Part shown: piece by piece, positions 46,165 to 54,826 of the stretch
Layout of the letters: each line of letters starts with the position of its first letter
How positions within the stretch are numbered: the first letter of the stretch is position 1
Assembly (NCBI RefSeq): GCF_947488185.1
Contig: NZ_CANKYM010000004.1
Span: 372,001-436,000, forward strand
DNA length: 64,000 nt
Reading direction: 5' to 3'
Origin: an uncultured Roseobacter sp.
GTDB lineage: Bacteria; Pseudomonadota; Alphaproteobacteria; Rhodobacterales; Rhodobacteraceae
Notes under the pieces: generated by a model
What the model was told of the DNA's origin: nothing
The model's database searches: none
The model's input: the letters and a program-made list of their open reading frames with translations, nothing else
Position numbers and translations under genes: made by a program

Positions 46165-47456
46165 GCAATGCTGCAATCCTGACCGAAATGCGGGGCCTCT
46201 TCCGGCGCAAACGCCTTGTGGCGGCAGCGATCCCGGCGATGATCTTGACCTATCTGGTCTATATCTTCTTCGCCTTCGGTATGCCCGAGATGATGCGCAC
46301 GGCGGATACGAAAAACGCTCGCATTCTTGTGTCCGACAGCTACAGCTACAAAACCCATGTGACGCGCGACAACCGCAGTGGCGACATTCAGATTGCCATC
46401 GAAGGCGAACGCAAGGGGCGCTATGACGCCGGCATCAGCCCCTCCTGGGTGACCCTTGGCGAGACAACCGAGATCCTGTTGGACAAGGGCCACATAGTCC
46501 TCTTTGGACCCGAAGAGATCCGCTATGACATTCCGGGCTACGGTCTGGTCACGGCAAACCCCGGGCGCGGCGGCGTAAACGTGCAGCTGCCGGGCGGGGA
46601 CGTGCCGGACTGGATCAACGCTTCCAAGAACCGGTTGACCATCACGACCGCAGCCGGGCGCCTGACGATCACCCGCAACCGGTCCGAAGTCTTTCGCTAT
46701 TTCACCGGGTGGGAGCTTTTCTTCTTCACCCTCGACAGCCCCTACCACAGAATGGGTCTGAGCGAGGTGCTGGGCAAAGCGGTGTCCGGCGAGGCCGGGG
46801 CGATCTGGCAGGATTTCTGGACCAACAAGATGTGGCGCCATTCCGATGTCGCCTGGGCGATCTTCGAGACCATCCTGATGGCGTTTCTGGGCACGGTTGG
46901 TGCAGCCCTGATTGCCCTGCCACTGGCCTTTCTGGCTGCGCGCAATTTCACCCCGCTGGGGGCGGCGCGTTTTGCCGCGCGCAGGCTCTTTGACTTTCTG
47001 CGCGGTGTGGATGGGTTGATCTGGACGGTGGTGCTCAGCCGCGCCTTTGGGCCCGGGCCTTTGACCGGCGCGCTGGCCATTCTCATCACCGACTCCGGCA
47101 CCTTCGGCAAGATTTTCTCTGAGGCGTTGGAAAACGTGGACGACAAGCAGATCGAAGGCATCCGGTCCACCGGGGCAAAACCGATGCAACGCTACCGGTT
47201 TGGTGTGATCCCGCAGGTCACGCCGATCCTGCTCAGCCAGATCCTCTACTATCTGGAATCCAACGTGCGGTCGGCCACGATCATCGGGGCCATCACCGGC
47301 GGCGGCATCGGCTTGCTGCTGACGCAGGCGATCATCACGCAGAAGGATTGGGAAGAAGTGACCTATTACATCGTTCTGATCGTGCTGATGGTCATGGTGA
47401 TGGACACGCTCTCCGGCTGGCTGCGCCGCCGCCTGATCCACGGGAAACCTGCGTGA
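46161..47456 (+). CDS. phnE: Phosphonate ABC transporter permease with N-terminal periplasmic domain
   Basis: A 431-residue PhnE paralogue. The first helix (about 19-41) is followed by roughly 150 residues predicted to be outside the membrane (about 45-200). The usual permease core comes after (LGTVGAALIALPLAFLAARNFTPL, RSTGAKPMQRYRFGVIPQVTPILLSQILYYLESN). The insert makes it much longer than the E. coli PhnE (about 260). Such two-permease phn systems occur in other Rhodobacterales. The pair probably forms a heterodimer. Confidence 0.92.
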   Translation: MSNAAILTEMRGLFRRKRLVAAAIPAMILTYLVYIFFAFGMPEMMRTADTKNARILVSDSYSYKTHVTRDNRSGDIQIAIEGERKGRYDAGISPSWVTLGETTEILLDKGHIVLFGPEEIRYDIPGYGLVTANPGRGGVNVQLPGGDVPDWINASKNRLTITTAAGRLTITRNRSEVFRYFTGWELFFFTLDSPYHRMGLSEVLGKAVSGEAGAIWQDFWTNKMWRHSDVAWAIFETILMAFLGTVGAALIALPLAFLAARNFTPLGAARFAARRLFDFLRGVDGLIWTVVLSRAFGPGPLTGALAILITDSGTFGKIFSEALENVDDKQIEGIRSTGAKPMQRYRFGVIPQVTPILLSQILYYLESNVRSATIIGAITGGGIGLLLTQAIITQKDWEEVTYYIVLIVLMVMVMDTLSGWLRRRLIHGKPA

Positions 47457-48067
47457 AACTGGCGGCTGCAAAACCGGTCATCCACGACGGATGTGATCTC
47501 GTCGATGTTGAGATGGGCCGCTATGTCGAGATCGGTCAGGGCAGCCGCGTGGCTTACACGATCTTCGGGGATTATTCCTACTGCGACCGCCTCTGTGACA
47601 TTGCCAATGCGGAGATTGGCAAGTTTGCCAATATCGCCAGTTTCGTGCGCATCGGGGCCACAGATCACCCTCTGGATCGGGCGTCGCTGCATCACTTCAT
47701 GTACCGGTCGGCGGATTATTGGGAGGATGCCGCGCAGGATGCTGATTGGTTTGCAAAACGTCGCGCGCGGCGGGCACGGATCGGGCATGATACCTGGATC
47801 GGGCACAACGCGCAGATCAAGCCGGAGGTGGAGATCGGCCACGGCGCGGTTGTCGCCTCTGGGGCGGTGGTCACGAAATCGGTGGCGCCTTATACGATTG
47901 TTGCAGGCGTGCCGGCGAAACCAATCCGCCGTCGTCAGCCCGAAGAGATTGCAGAGCGGTTGGTTGCGCTGGCGTGGTGGGATTGGGACCATGCGGCGGT
48001 GAGGGATGCGCTGGATGATTTCCGCACCCTGCCTGCCGAAGCATTCCTGGAGAAATACGAGACGTAG
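47453..48067 (+). CDS. Hexapeptide-repeat acetyltransferase linked to phosphonate metabolism
   Basis: A 204-residue left-handed beta-helix acyltransferase: IGHDTWIGHNAQIKPEVEIGHGAVVASGAVVTKSVAPYTIVAGVPAKPI shows the hexapeptide repeats and the usual C-terminal turn. The His in FANIASFVRIGATDHP matches the catalytic His region of the CAT/XAT group. The GTG start overlaps the phnE2 stop (GTGA). Related proteins sit in phn operons of other alphaproteobacteria, where an N-acetyl-aminoalkylphosphonate role (like PhnO) has been proposed; the substrate is not proven. Confidence 0.88.
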   Translation: MKLAAAKPVIHDGCDLVDVEMGRYVEIGQGSRVAYTIFGDYSYCDRLCDIANAEIGKFANIASFVRIGATDHPLDRASLHHFMYRSADYWEDAAQDADWFAKRRARRARIGHDTWIGHNAQIKPEVEIGHGAVVASGAVVTKSVAPYTIVAGVPAKPIRRRQPEEIAERLVALAWWDWDHAAVRDALDDFRTLPAEAFLEKYET

Positions 48068-48070
48068 CAG

Positions 48071-49246
48071 CTATTCCGCCGCATGTGCGACGGTTGCCAG
48101 GCCGGAGATAAAGCGCTGGCCCGTCTCACCGCTCAGATGCGCGAGGCGGCCACCCGAAATGGTGGCGGTGATGCGGTACGTTTTCTTGTCCACGACAACC
48201 AGATCAGCACGCTTGCCAACCGTAAGCGTTCCCCTGTCGGATAGGCCCATGACAGCCGCGGGCGTCGCAGAAATCAGGGCCCAGGCTGCGGGCAGATCAA
48301 GCGTGCCTGTCTCAACAAGGGCAAAGGCCGATTGGGCCATGGACGGATAGTGGTAGTCAGATACCAGTACGTCACAGAGCCCGGCGCGGATCAGGTCCAG
48401 CGCCGCGACATTGCCGGATTGTGACCCGCCGCGCACTATGTTGGGGGCGCCCATCAGGATCGGATTGTCGAGGCTGCGCGCCGCACGGGCGGCGGCCTGC
48501 GATGTGGGAAACTCGCAGATTTTCGCCCCGATCTCGTTGAAATAGACGCGGGTCTCCGCGCTGGCATCGTCGTGGCTTCCATAGCGGATGCCTTGTGCAT
48601 CGAAGAAGGCGGCAAGACTGCACAAGTATCGTGGCACCTTGGGGTTTTGCAGAAAGGCGCCGTCCACTACCGCCATGTGTTCCTGAGGCGTGCGCCCAGC
48701 CTTTTTCGCCCAGCCCAGGATTTCCTCGGGGTTGGTTCGTGACTTCTGCCGTGCCTCCGGCAGGTGGTCATTGAAGACGGCATAATCCACGCCATGCGCG
48801 GCGATCACATCCTTCAGCGTATCGAGTGTGTCGATGGTGTGGGTCTCAACGCGCAGCTGCACACGCAGATCAATCAGTGCGGTCTGCCGGTAGATTTCCA
48901 GTGCGTCAAGCAGTCGCGCGGTTGCGTCCGGCCCGCGCAGCCCGCCCTCCCATGACCAGGACTGTGCCATCCACGCCGTGGTAACCCCATGGGCCGCCGC
49001 CTCGCAATCCGTCGCGCGCAGCGCCTGATCCAGCGGAAAGACGGCGGAGGGGCGCGGTGCAACCTGGCGCTCGAAGGCATCGCCATGCAGGTCGATAATC
49101 CCGGGCAGAACATATGTACCGCTGAGATCGACTGCACTGCCGCCCGCCTCCGAAATCCTCCCGCCCCGGATCGAAACCGGGCGTTCGGACAATCCATCCG
49201 GCCAGAGAACGGTCGCGCCCGTCAGGGTGAGAGGGGGAAGTGCCAT
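48071..49246 (-). CDS. phnM: PhnM-type alpha-D-ribose 1-methylphosphonate 5-triphosphate diphosphatase (copy 1)
   Basis: A 391-residue amidohydrolase-superfamily protein. LPGIIDLHGDAFERQVAPRP carries the metal motif (HxD), with NDHLPEA, YGSHDDAS and ILMGAPNIVRGGSQSGN as further family landmarks. It removes pyrophosphate from the ribose triphosphate intermediate before C-P cleavage. It is transcribed leftward behind phnF. It differs from copy 2 at 56067 in the metal loop (HGD versus HTD) and sequence overall. ATG 49246 fits the family start; a frame extension to 49285 is unconserved. Confidence 0.88.
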   Translation of the reverse strand: MALPPLTLTGATVLWPDGLSERPVSIRGGRISEAGGSAVDLSGTYVLPGIIDLHGDAFERQVAPRPSAVFPLDQALRATDCEAAAHGVTTAWMAQSWSWEGGLRGPDATARLLDALEIYRQTALIDLRVQLRVETHTIDTLDTLKDVIAAHGVDYAVFNDHLPEARQKSRTNPEEILGWAKKAGRTPQEHMAVVDGAFLQNPKVPRYLCSLAAFFDAQGIRYGSHDDASAETRVYFNEIGAKICEFPTSQAAARAARSLDNPILMGAPNIVRGGSQSGNVAALDLIRAGLCDVLVSDYHYPSMAQSAFALVETGTLDLPAAWALISATPAAVMGLSDRGTLTVGKRADLVVVDKKTYRITATISGGRLAHLSGETGQRFISGLATVAHAAE

Positions 49247-49315
49247 CAGATTATCGCTGCTCAGTGAATCGTTTTTCCAATGCATGGCAGAAAAGGGCGA
49301 CAGCTTTGTGACAGC

Positions 49316-50059
49316 CTAGTCCGGCGTGTCGAGCGTGAGCGTCACACGGTCGCCGACAAACCAGGTCCGCCCATATTCTACCGGTGTGCCGTCCATATCC
49401 GCATTCATGCCAACAGATCTCAGGATCGGTGCGCCCTCTTCGATGCGCAGAAGTCCGGCTTGCGTTGCGGTCGCGCGTTTGGCGGTCAGGCGGGTCCACT
49501 CCCGCGTGTAGTCAGTGACGCCATGCGCCTGCAGCGCGGCTGTGACGGAGGATTTGTCAGCGAGAAATGTGGGCAGGTTTTCGAACCGGTCTGCTGGAAA
49601 GACGCTCTGAAACAGCGCCAAAGGCATGCTGTCGGCCAGCGACAGACCCTCGTAGCAATGCACCAATGCCTCCGCCGAAAGCGACAGCGCCTCGACCTCC
49701 CTGGCGGTCGCGCGCCGCGTGATCACGTCGAGCACTTTCTTTGCCGGTGTGCGCCCGGCGGCAGTGATGTTCTGGTGAAAGCGCACCCGCTTGCCGATGG
49801 GATAGTCGGTCGGGGTGCCGGTCACGAAAACACCGGCCCCGCGTCGCGGTACCACCAGTCCTTCCGTCGCCATGCGAGAGAGCGCGTGACGTACCGTGTG
49901 ACGGTTGACCCCGAACCGGCGGGACAGGGCCGCCTCTGTCGGCAGCTTGTCACCCGTTGCGTAAATACCCTCGGCGATTTCACTGGTGAGCGTTGTGCAG
50001 ATCGCGCGCCAGATGGGCGTCTTGCTGGAAGGGGTATCGGTGGTCATGTCACGAAACAT
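49316..50059 (-). CDS. phnF: Phosphonate operon GntR-family repressor
   Basis: A 247-residue GntR/HutC regulator. The winged-helix recognition region is TEAALSRRFGVNRHTVRHALSRM, and an N-terminal DNA-binding half is followed by a UTRA ligand domain. It faces phnG, with direct repeats in the shared control region, and precedes phnM1. PhnF proteins elsewhere repress phosphonate genes and respond to phosphate limitation or a phosphonate-related ligand. The start is either ATG 50059 or 50047; neither has a clear ribosome site. Confidence 0.9.
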   Translation of the reverse strand: MFRDMTTDTPSSKTPIWRAICTTLTSEIAEGIYATGDKLPTEAALSRRFGVNRHTVRHALSRMATEGLVVPRRGAGVFVTGTPTDYPIGKRVRFHQNITAAGRTPAKKVLDVITRRATAREVEALSLSAEALVHCYEGLSLADSMPLALFQSVFPADRFENLPTFLADKSSVTAALQAHGVTDYTREWTRLTAKRATATQAGLLRIEEGAPILRSVGMNADMDGTPVEYGRTWFVGDRVTLTLDTPD

Positions 50060-50102
50060 TCACAGGGTTCGGGATTGTGTTTGGCGGCATAGCGCGGTAC
50101 AT

Positions 50103-50139
50103 TTGTCTAGTTGTATAGTAAAGGCGAAAAGTTGTCTAG
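50103..50139. promoter_or_regulatory. TTGTMTAG direct repeats, candidate PhnF operator
   Basis: TTGTCTAG (50103-50110), TTGTATAG (50111-50118) and TTGTCTAG (50132-50139) lie in the phnF-phnG intergenic region, the last touching the phnG start codon. Two are adjacent; the third is 13 nt away. A repressor bound here would block translation-start or early transcription of phnG-N and may autoregulate phnF. Confidence 0.5.
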
Positions 50140-50140
50140 C

Positions 50141-50593
50141 ATGAACGACACAGCCCGTGAAAACGACCGCAAGACTTGGATGAGCCTTCTGGCCAAGGCA
50201 CCGTCAGACCGCCTCGCAGCACTTTGGTCCGAAGCCGGATACGCGCCCGAGCACAGTTTTCTGCGCGCACCCGAACAGGGGGCGGTCATGGTGCAGGGGC
50301 GTACGGGCGCAACCGGTGCCCCCTTCAATCTGGGTGAAATGACCGTGACCCGTTGTGCTGCAAAGTTGGCGGATGGCACCGTCGGGCATGGCTATGTGCA
50401 GGGGCGCGATAAGGCCAAGGCGGTCACGGCGGCCTTGATTGACGCGCTGATGCAGACCGATCAGGCGTCGGAGGTGCAAGCCGCTATTCTGACGCCACTG
50501 GCGTGCGAGGCGCAGTGCGCGGCAGAGGTAAAGGCTGCCAAGGCTGCCGCGACAAAGGTGGAGTTCTTCACACTGGTGCGAGGAGAGGATTGA
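50141..50593 (+). CDS. phnG: C-P lyase core complex subunit PhnG
   Basis: A 150-residue structural subunit of the PhnGHIJ complex. EMTVTRCAAKLADGTVGHGYVQGRDKAKAVTAALIDALMQ matches the conserved PhnG core. ATG 50141 is placed after the operator repeats; no strong ribosome site is seen, so translation may be weak or linked to the regulator. The stop overlaps phnH (TGATG). Confidence 0.93.
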   Translation: MNDTARENDRKTWMSLLAKAPSDRLAALWSEAGYAPEHSFLRAPEQGAVMVQGRTGATGAPFNLGEMTVTRCAAKLADGTVGHGYVQGRDKAKAVTAALIDALMQTDQASEVQAAILTPLACEAQCAAEVKAAKAAATKVEFFTLVRGED

Positions 50594-51156
50594 TGCAGGC
50601 ACAGATGCTTGAGGGCGGATTTGCCGAAGCGCCACGGGACGCGGCCATCGCGTTTCGCGCCGCGATGCGCGCCATGGCGATGCCCGGCACGATCGAGACG
50701 CTGACCGGTGCGGCGGGACCTGCACCGCTATCCCCTGCCGCGTGCGTGTTGGTGTTGACCCTCTGCGATCCGGACACGCCGATCCACTTAGCGGGGGCGC
50801 ATGATGCTCAAGACGTGCGGGAGTGGATCACCTTCCATACCGGGGCGCCTTTTGTCGCCGCTGATCAGGCGATGTTCGCGCTGGGGTCATGGGAGGCATT
50901 GGCGCCGCATCAAGACTACGCTATCGGCACGGCGGAATACCCGGACCGGGCCGCCACGCTGATCGTCGAAATGCCCGCGCTGGCGGCGCAGGGCGCGTGT
51001 CTCTCAGGCCCCGGTATCGAGGTCGAGGCACATCTCACCGTGCCCGATATCGCGTTTTCGCAGGCCAATGCGCGGCTCTATCCGCTTGGCGTGGACATGT
51101 TTCTCACCCATGGCAACCGCGTTGCGGCGCTGCCCAGATCGACACAGGTGCGCTGA
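50593..51156 (+). CDS. phnH: C-P lyase core complex subunit PhnH
   Basis: A 187-residue PhnH. The N-terminal FRAAMRAMAMPGTI motif and CVLVLTLCDPDTPIHL segment are family typical. With PhnG, PhnI and PhnL it forms ribose-1-phosphonate triphosphate from ATP and phosphonate. AGGAGAGG precedes the ATG. The stop overlaps phnI (TGATG). Confidence 0.93.
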   Translation: MQAQMLEGGFAEAPRDAAIAFRAAMRAMAMPGTIETLTGAAGPAPLSPAACVLVLTLCDPDTPIHLAGAHDAQDVREWITFHTGAPFVAADQAMFALGSWEALAPHQDYAIGTAEYPDRAATLIVEMPALAAQGACLSGPGIEVEAHLTVPDIAFSQANARLYPLGVDMFLTHGNRVAALPRSTQVR

Positions 51157-52241
51157 TGTATGTTGCTGTAAAAGGGGGCGAGCGGGCGATTGACAACGCG
51201 CATGCGCTGCTGGCGGAAAAGCGGCGCGGTGATACGTCGGTTGCTGAGTTGAGCGTGGCGCAAATCCGCGAACAACTGAGCTTCGCGGTTAATCGCGTGA
51301 TGGCCGAGGGCTCGCTCTTTGATCCCGACCTTTCAGCGCTTGCGATCAAACAGGCGCAGGGAGACCTGATTGAGGCGATTTTCCTCATCCGCGCCTATCG
51401 CACCACCTTGCCGCGCTTTGGATCGTCCCGACCCATCGAGACAGGTCAGATGGCCTGCACACGCCGCGTGTCGGCCACGTTCAAGGACGCGCCGGGCGGG
51501 CAGGTGCTGGGGCCAACGTTTGACTACACACACCGTCTGCTCGATTTCAAACTGATGGCAGATGGCGAAGTGCCAGAGGCCGAAACAGCACCCCCGCGCA
51601 CTGAGCCCACGCCTCACATCATGGATTTTCTCAACACCGAAGGGCTGATTGAAGAGGAAGAGGCGCGTGACGACACCCCGCCGGACCTGACTCGCGCGCC
51701 GCTGGAATTGCCTGCCGACCGGCCCTTGCGGTTGCAATCTCTGACGCGAGGAGACGAGGGGTTCATCCTCGGCATGGCCTATTCGACCCAGCGGGGATAC
51801 GCGCGCAACCACGCCTTTGTCGGGGAGTTGCGCATCGGCACCGTGCCGGTCGAATTGGAGATCCCCGAACTCGGGTTCGCCATCGAGATCGGAGAGATCG
51901 AGGTCAGCGAGTGCGAAACCGTAAACCAGTTCAAAGGCTCAAAGACAGAACCCCCGCAGTTCACACGCGGCTATGGCCTGATCTTTGGACAGTCGGAACG
52001 CAAGGCCATTTCCATGGCGCTGGTGGACCGGGCGTTGCGGTGGAAGGAGTTGGGTGAAGACGATGTCGGTGCCCCGGCGCAGAACGAGGAATTCGTCCTC
52101 TATCATGCGGATAACATACAGGCGACGGGTTTTCTGGAGCACATCAAGCTGCCCCACTACGTCGATTTTCAGGCCGAACTGGAACTCGTGCGCAAGATGC
52201 GCGTAGAAGCCCAGACTGGTTTGCAGGAGGCTGCCGAATGA
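51156..52241 (+). CDS. phnI: C-P lyase core complex subunit PhnI (nucleosidase)
   Basis: A 361-residue PhnI, the subunit that carries the purine ribonucleosidase activity of the complex. Conserved runs include MYVAVKGGERAIDNAHALLAEKRRG at the N-terminus, ARRxSATFKDxPGGQ-like RRVSATFKDAPGGQVLG, and GYGLIFGQSERKAISMALVDRAL. A frame of 253 nt before phnJ holds a gene on the opposite strand instead of the usual direct overlap. Confidence 0.95.
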   Translation: MYVAVKGGERAIDNAHALLAEKRRGDTSVAELSVAQIREQLSFAVNRVMAEGSLFDPDLSALAIKQAQGDLIEAIFLIRAYRTTLPRFGSSRPIETGQMACTRRVSATFKDAPGGQVLGPTFDYTHRLLDFKLMADGEVPEAETAPPRTEPTPHIMDFLNTEGLIEEEEARDDTPPDLTRAPLELPADRPLRLQSLTRGDEGFILGMAYSTQRGYARNHAFVGELRIGTVPVELEIPELGFAIEIGEIEVSECETVNQFKGSKTEPPQFTRGYGLIFGQSERKAISMALVDRALRWKELGEDDVGAPAQNEEFVLYHADNIQATGFLEHIKLPHYVDFQAELELVRKMRVEAQTGLQEAAE

Positions 52242-52243
52242 CC

Positions 52244-52438
52244 TCAGTCGCCACCATCTCCGCCATCACCTGCGTCGGAACCATCGGACATTGTGGGGCC
52301 GTCATCGACGAAATCGAATGTGCTTTCGCACCAGATGGCAAACCCGCTGTCGGGCCAGAAAATAATCACCGCAGAGCGCAGCAACAACAGTGCAAAAATA
52401 CTGCCGATCACGATGATGCCGATCATGCCGCCTTCCAT
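52244..52438 (-). CDS. Small membrane protein antisense between phnI and phnJ
   Basis: A 64-residue protein: a short N-terminus, one hydrophobic helix (MIGIIVIGSIFALLLLRSAVIIFW), then an acidic Gly/Asp-rich tail (TMSDGSDAGDGGDGGD). AGAGGAG lies 6 nt before its ATG on the minus strand, the best ribosome site near here, and codon use is GC-biased at third positions. It lies wholly inside the spacer of the rightward phn operon and is read in the opposite direction, with its stop 2 nt from the phnI stop. The function is unknown. A plus-strand frame of similar length exists at 52238-52498 but its product looks non-proteinlike. Confidence 0.65.
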   Translation of the reverse strand: MEGGMIGIIVIGSIFALLLLRSAVIIFWPDSGFAIWCESTFDFVDDGPTMSDGSDAGDGGDGGD

Positions 52439-52494
52439 ATGATCTCCTCTGGTTTGTATCAGCGCGCAGCTTTGCGTCCAAAAGAGGCAGCACT

Positions 52495-53349
52495 ATGACC
52501 GACTACAATTTCGCCTATCTGGACGAGCAGACCAAGCGGATGATCCGGCGCGCGATCCTCAAGGGGCTGGCCGTGCCCGGATATCAGGTGCCTTTTGCCA
52601 GCCGCGAAATGCCGATGCCCTACGGGTGGGGCACCGGCGGCGTGCAGGTTTCTGCGGCGGTGATGACGCCGGAAGACAGGTTCAAGGTCATCGATCAGGG
52701 ATCGGATGACACCACCAACGCGGTCTCGATCCGGCGGTTTTTCGAACGCACCGCCGATGTGGCGGTCACCGAAGAGACGCAGGAGGCGACCGTGATCCAG
52801 ACGCGGCACCGCATTCCGGAAACGCCGCTGGAGGCGGGGCAGATCCTTGTCTATCAGGTGCCGATCCCGGAACCGCTGCGCTTTCTGGAACCGTCCGAGG
52901 TGGAGACCCGCAAGATGCACAGCCTTGAGGAATACGGGCTGATGCACGTCAAGCTTTATGAAGACATCAGCCAGCACGGCGCGATTGCCACGGCCTATGC
53001 CTACCCGGTGATGGTGCAGGATCGCTATGTCATGGACCCGTCGCCCATTCCCAAGTTCGACAACCCGAAATTGCACAGCCCGGCGATCCAGCTGTTCGGC
53101 GCCGGACGCGAACAACGCATCTACGCGGTGCCGCCCTTTACCAAGGTCGTGAGCCTGGATTTCGAGGATTTTCCCTTTGAAGCCAGCAAGGCGGCGGGGG
53201 CCTGCGCGCTCTGCGGAGCGGACAACAGTTATCTGGACGAGGTTATCATGGATGATGCGGGCCACCGGATGTTCGTCTGTTCGGACACTGATTTTTGCAC
53301 CACGCGCCGCGCGCAGGGGCATGTGGGGGCGGAAGGAGTGCCGTCATGA
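52495..53349 (+). CDS. phnJ: C-P lyase radical SAM subunit PhnJ
   Basis: A 284-residue catalytic subunit that breaks the carbon-phosphorus bond of ribose-5-phosphate-1-phosphonate, giving a 1,2-cyclic phosphate and an alkane. The cluster cysteines are Cys 237, 240 and 262 (CX2CX21C), with Cys 268 as the thiyl radical site, in the same spacing as E. coli 241/244/266/272. It is full length. Its stop overlaps phnK (ATGA). Confidence 0.97.
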   Translation: MTDYNFAYLDEQTKRMIRRAILKGLAVPGYQVPFASREMPMPYGWGTGGVQVSAAVMTPEDRFKVIDQGSDDTTNAVSIRRFFERTADVAVTEETQEATVIQTRHRIPETPLEAGQILVYQVPIPEPLRFLEPSEVETRKMHSLEEYGLMHVKLYEDISQHGAIATAYAYPVMVQDRYVMDPSPIPKFDNPKLHSPAIQLFGAGREQRIYAVPPFTKVVSLDFEDFPFEASKAAGACALCGADNSYLDEVIMDDAGHRMFVCSDTDFCTTRRAQGHVGAEGVPS

Positions 53350-54137
53350 AGGACATGATACAGGATACCGACGTGTTGCTGTCGGTCCGGGGGCTGTCGA
53401 AATTCTACGGCGCCCGAATCGGCTGCGCAGAGGTCAGTTTCGATCTGTTCCCGGGCGAGGTAATGGGGATCGTCGGGGAAAGCGGGTCGGGTAAATCGAC
53501 CTTGCTGAACTGCATGGCCGGGCATCTGACACCGGACCGTGGCGAGGTATTTTTTGCAGGTCGCGACGGCGGCTTGCGGGATACCCTCAGAATGTCAGAG
53601 CCAGAGCGCCGCATGCTGGGGCGGACCGATTGGGCCTTTGTGCACCAGCACGCGCGCGACGGGCTGCGGATGAATGTCTCTGCCGGCGGCAATGTCGGCG
53701 AACGGTTGATGGCCGTGGGCGCGCGGCACTACGGGGCGATCCGAGACAGCGCGGTGGACTGGCTGGGCCGGGTCGAGATTGCCGAGGACCGTATCGATGA
53801 TCGCCCCACGGCCTTTTCCGGCGGTATGCAGCAGCGGCTGCAGATCGCGCGCAACCTGATCACCGGCCCGCGTCTGGTCTTTATGGACGAGCCCACGGGC
53901 GGGCTCGATGTCTCCGTGCAGGCGCGGCTGCTGGATTTGCTGCGCGGGCTGGTCCGCGAAATGGGGCTGTCGGCGGTGATCGTGACCCATGATCTGGCCG
54001 TCGTACGGTTGTTGGCGGACCGGCTGATGGTGATGAAGGACGGGCATGTGGTGGAAAGCGGCCTGACCGATCAGGTGCTGGATGATCCGCAACATGGCTA
54101 CACCCAGCTGCTCGTCAGCTCGGTTTTGCAGGTATGA
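53346..54137 (+). CDS. phnK: C-P lyase complex ABC-type ATPase PhnK
   Basis: A 263-residue ATPase that binds the PhnGHIJ core rather than a membrane permease. Walker A GESGSGKST, signature FSGGMQQRLQIARNL, Walker B LVFMDEP and the switch His (IVTHDLAVV) are intact. Length and the C-terminal tail match PhnK of the dipeptide/oligopeptide-like ABC group. ATG 53346 overlaps the phnJ stop. Confidence 0.93.
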   Translation: MKDMIQDTDVLLSVRGLSKFYGARIGCAEVSFDLFPGEVMGIVGESGSGKSTLLNCMAGHLTPDRGEVFFAGRDGGLRDTLRMSEPERRMLGRTDWAFVHQHARDGLRMNVSAGGNVGERLMAVGARHYGAIRDSAVDWLGRVEIAEDRIDDRPTAFSGGMQQRLQIARNLITGPRLVFMDEPTGGLDVSVQARLLDLLRGLVREMGLSAVIVTHDLAVVRLLADRLMVMKDGHVVESGLTDQVLDDPQHGYTQLLVSSVLQV

Positions 54138-54144
54138 GGGCAAG

Positions 54145-54825
54145 ATGATCGAACTCAGAGACGTCTCAAAGCAATTCGTTCTGCACAATCAGGGCAGTGC
54201 CGTCATTCCCGTTCTCCAGGGGGCTGCGTTGCAGGTTTCACCCGGTGAATGTGTGGCGCTGACGGGCAATTCGGGCGCGGGCAAATCCACACTGATGCGC
54301 ATGGTCTACGGCAACTATCTGGCGGATCGGGGCGCGATTGTGGTGGATGGGGTCGATCTGGCCACTGCCGCCCCGCGCGACATCCTCGCGCTGCGCCGTC
54401 AGTCGCTGGGATATGTCAGCCAGTTCCTGCGCGTGGTGCCACGGGTGCCGACATTGGAGGTGGTGGCCGAGCCGTTGTTGATGCTCCGGGTGGAACGGGA
54501 GGCGGCGATGGTACGGGCGGAACAGCTGCTCGGGTTGCTCAATATCCCCGAACGGCTCTGGTCGCTCAGCCCCACCACATTTTCGGGGGGCGAGCAGCAG
54601 CGGGTCAATATCGCCCGTGGATTTGCCTACAATTACCCTGCGCTTTTGCTTGATGAACCCACAGCCAGCCTTGATCCGGTCAACCGCGCGGTTGTCCTGT
54701 CACTGATCGAAGAGGCCAAGGCGCGGGGGGCCGCGATCCTGGGAATTTTTCATGACGCCGAGGCGCGGGCGCGCGTCTGCGATCGCAGCATCGATGTTTC
54801 TGACTTTACGCCAAAGGCCGCCTGA
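54145..54825 (+). CDS. phnL: C-P lyase complex ABC-type ATPase PhnL
   Basis: A 226-residue ABC ATPase: Walker A GNSGAGKST, signature TFSGGEQQRVNIARG, Walker B LLLDEPTASLD and the HDAEARARVCDR switch region. It acts with PhnG, H and I in ribose-phosphonate triphosphate formation. ATG 54145 has GAGGG upstream and fits the family start. phnN begins just after. Confidence 0.93.
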   Translation: MIELRDVSKQFVLHNQGSAVIPVLQGAALQVSPGECVALTGNSGAGKSTLMRMVYGNYLADRGAIVVDGVDLATAAPRDILALRRQSLGYVSQFLRVVPRVPTLEVVAEPLLMLRVEREAAMVRAEQLLGLLNIPERLWSLSPTTFSGGEQQRVNIARGFAYNYPALLLDEPTASLDPVNRAVVLSLIEEAKARGAAILGIFHDAEARARVCDRSIDVSDFTPKAA

Positions 54826-54826
54826 G

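Noticed and set aside
46017-47471. 484-codon minus-strand frame antisense to phnE2
   Set aside because: The phnE2 product matches its family throughout. The antisense frame is a codon-bias artefact.
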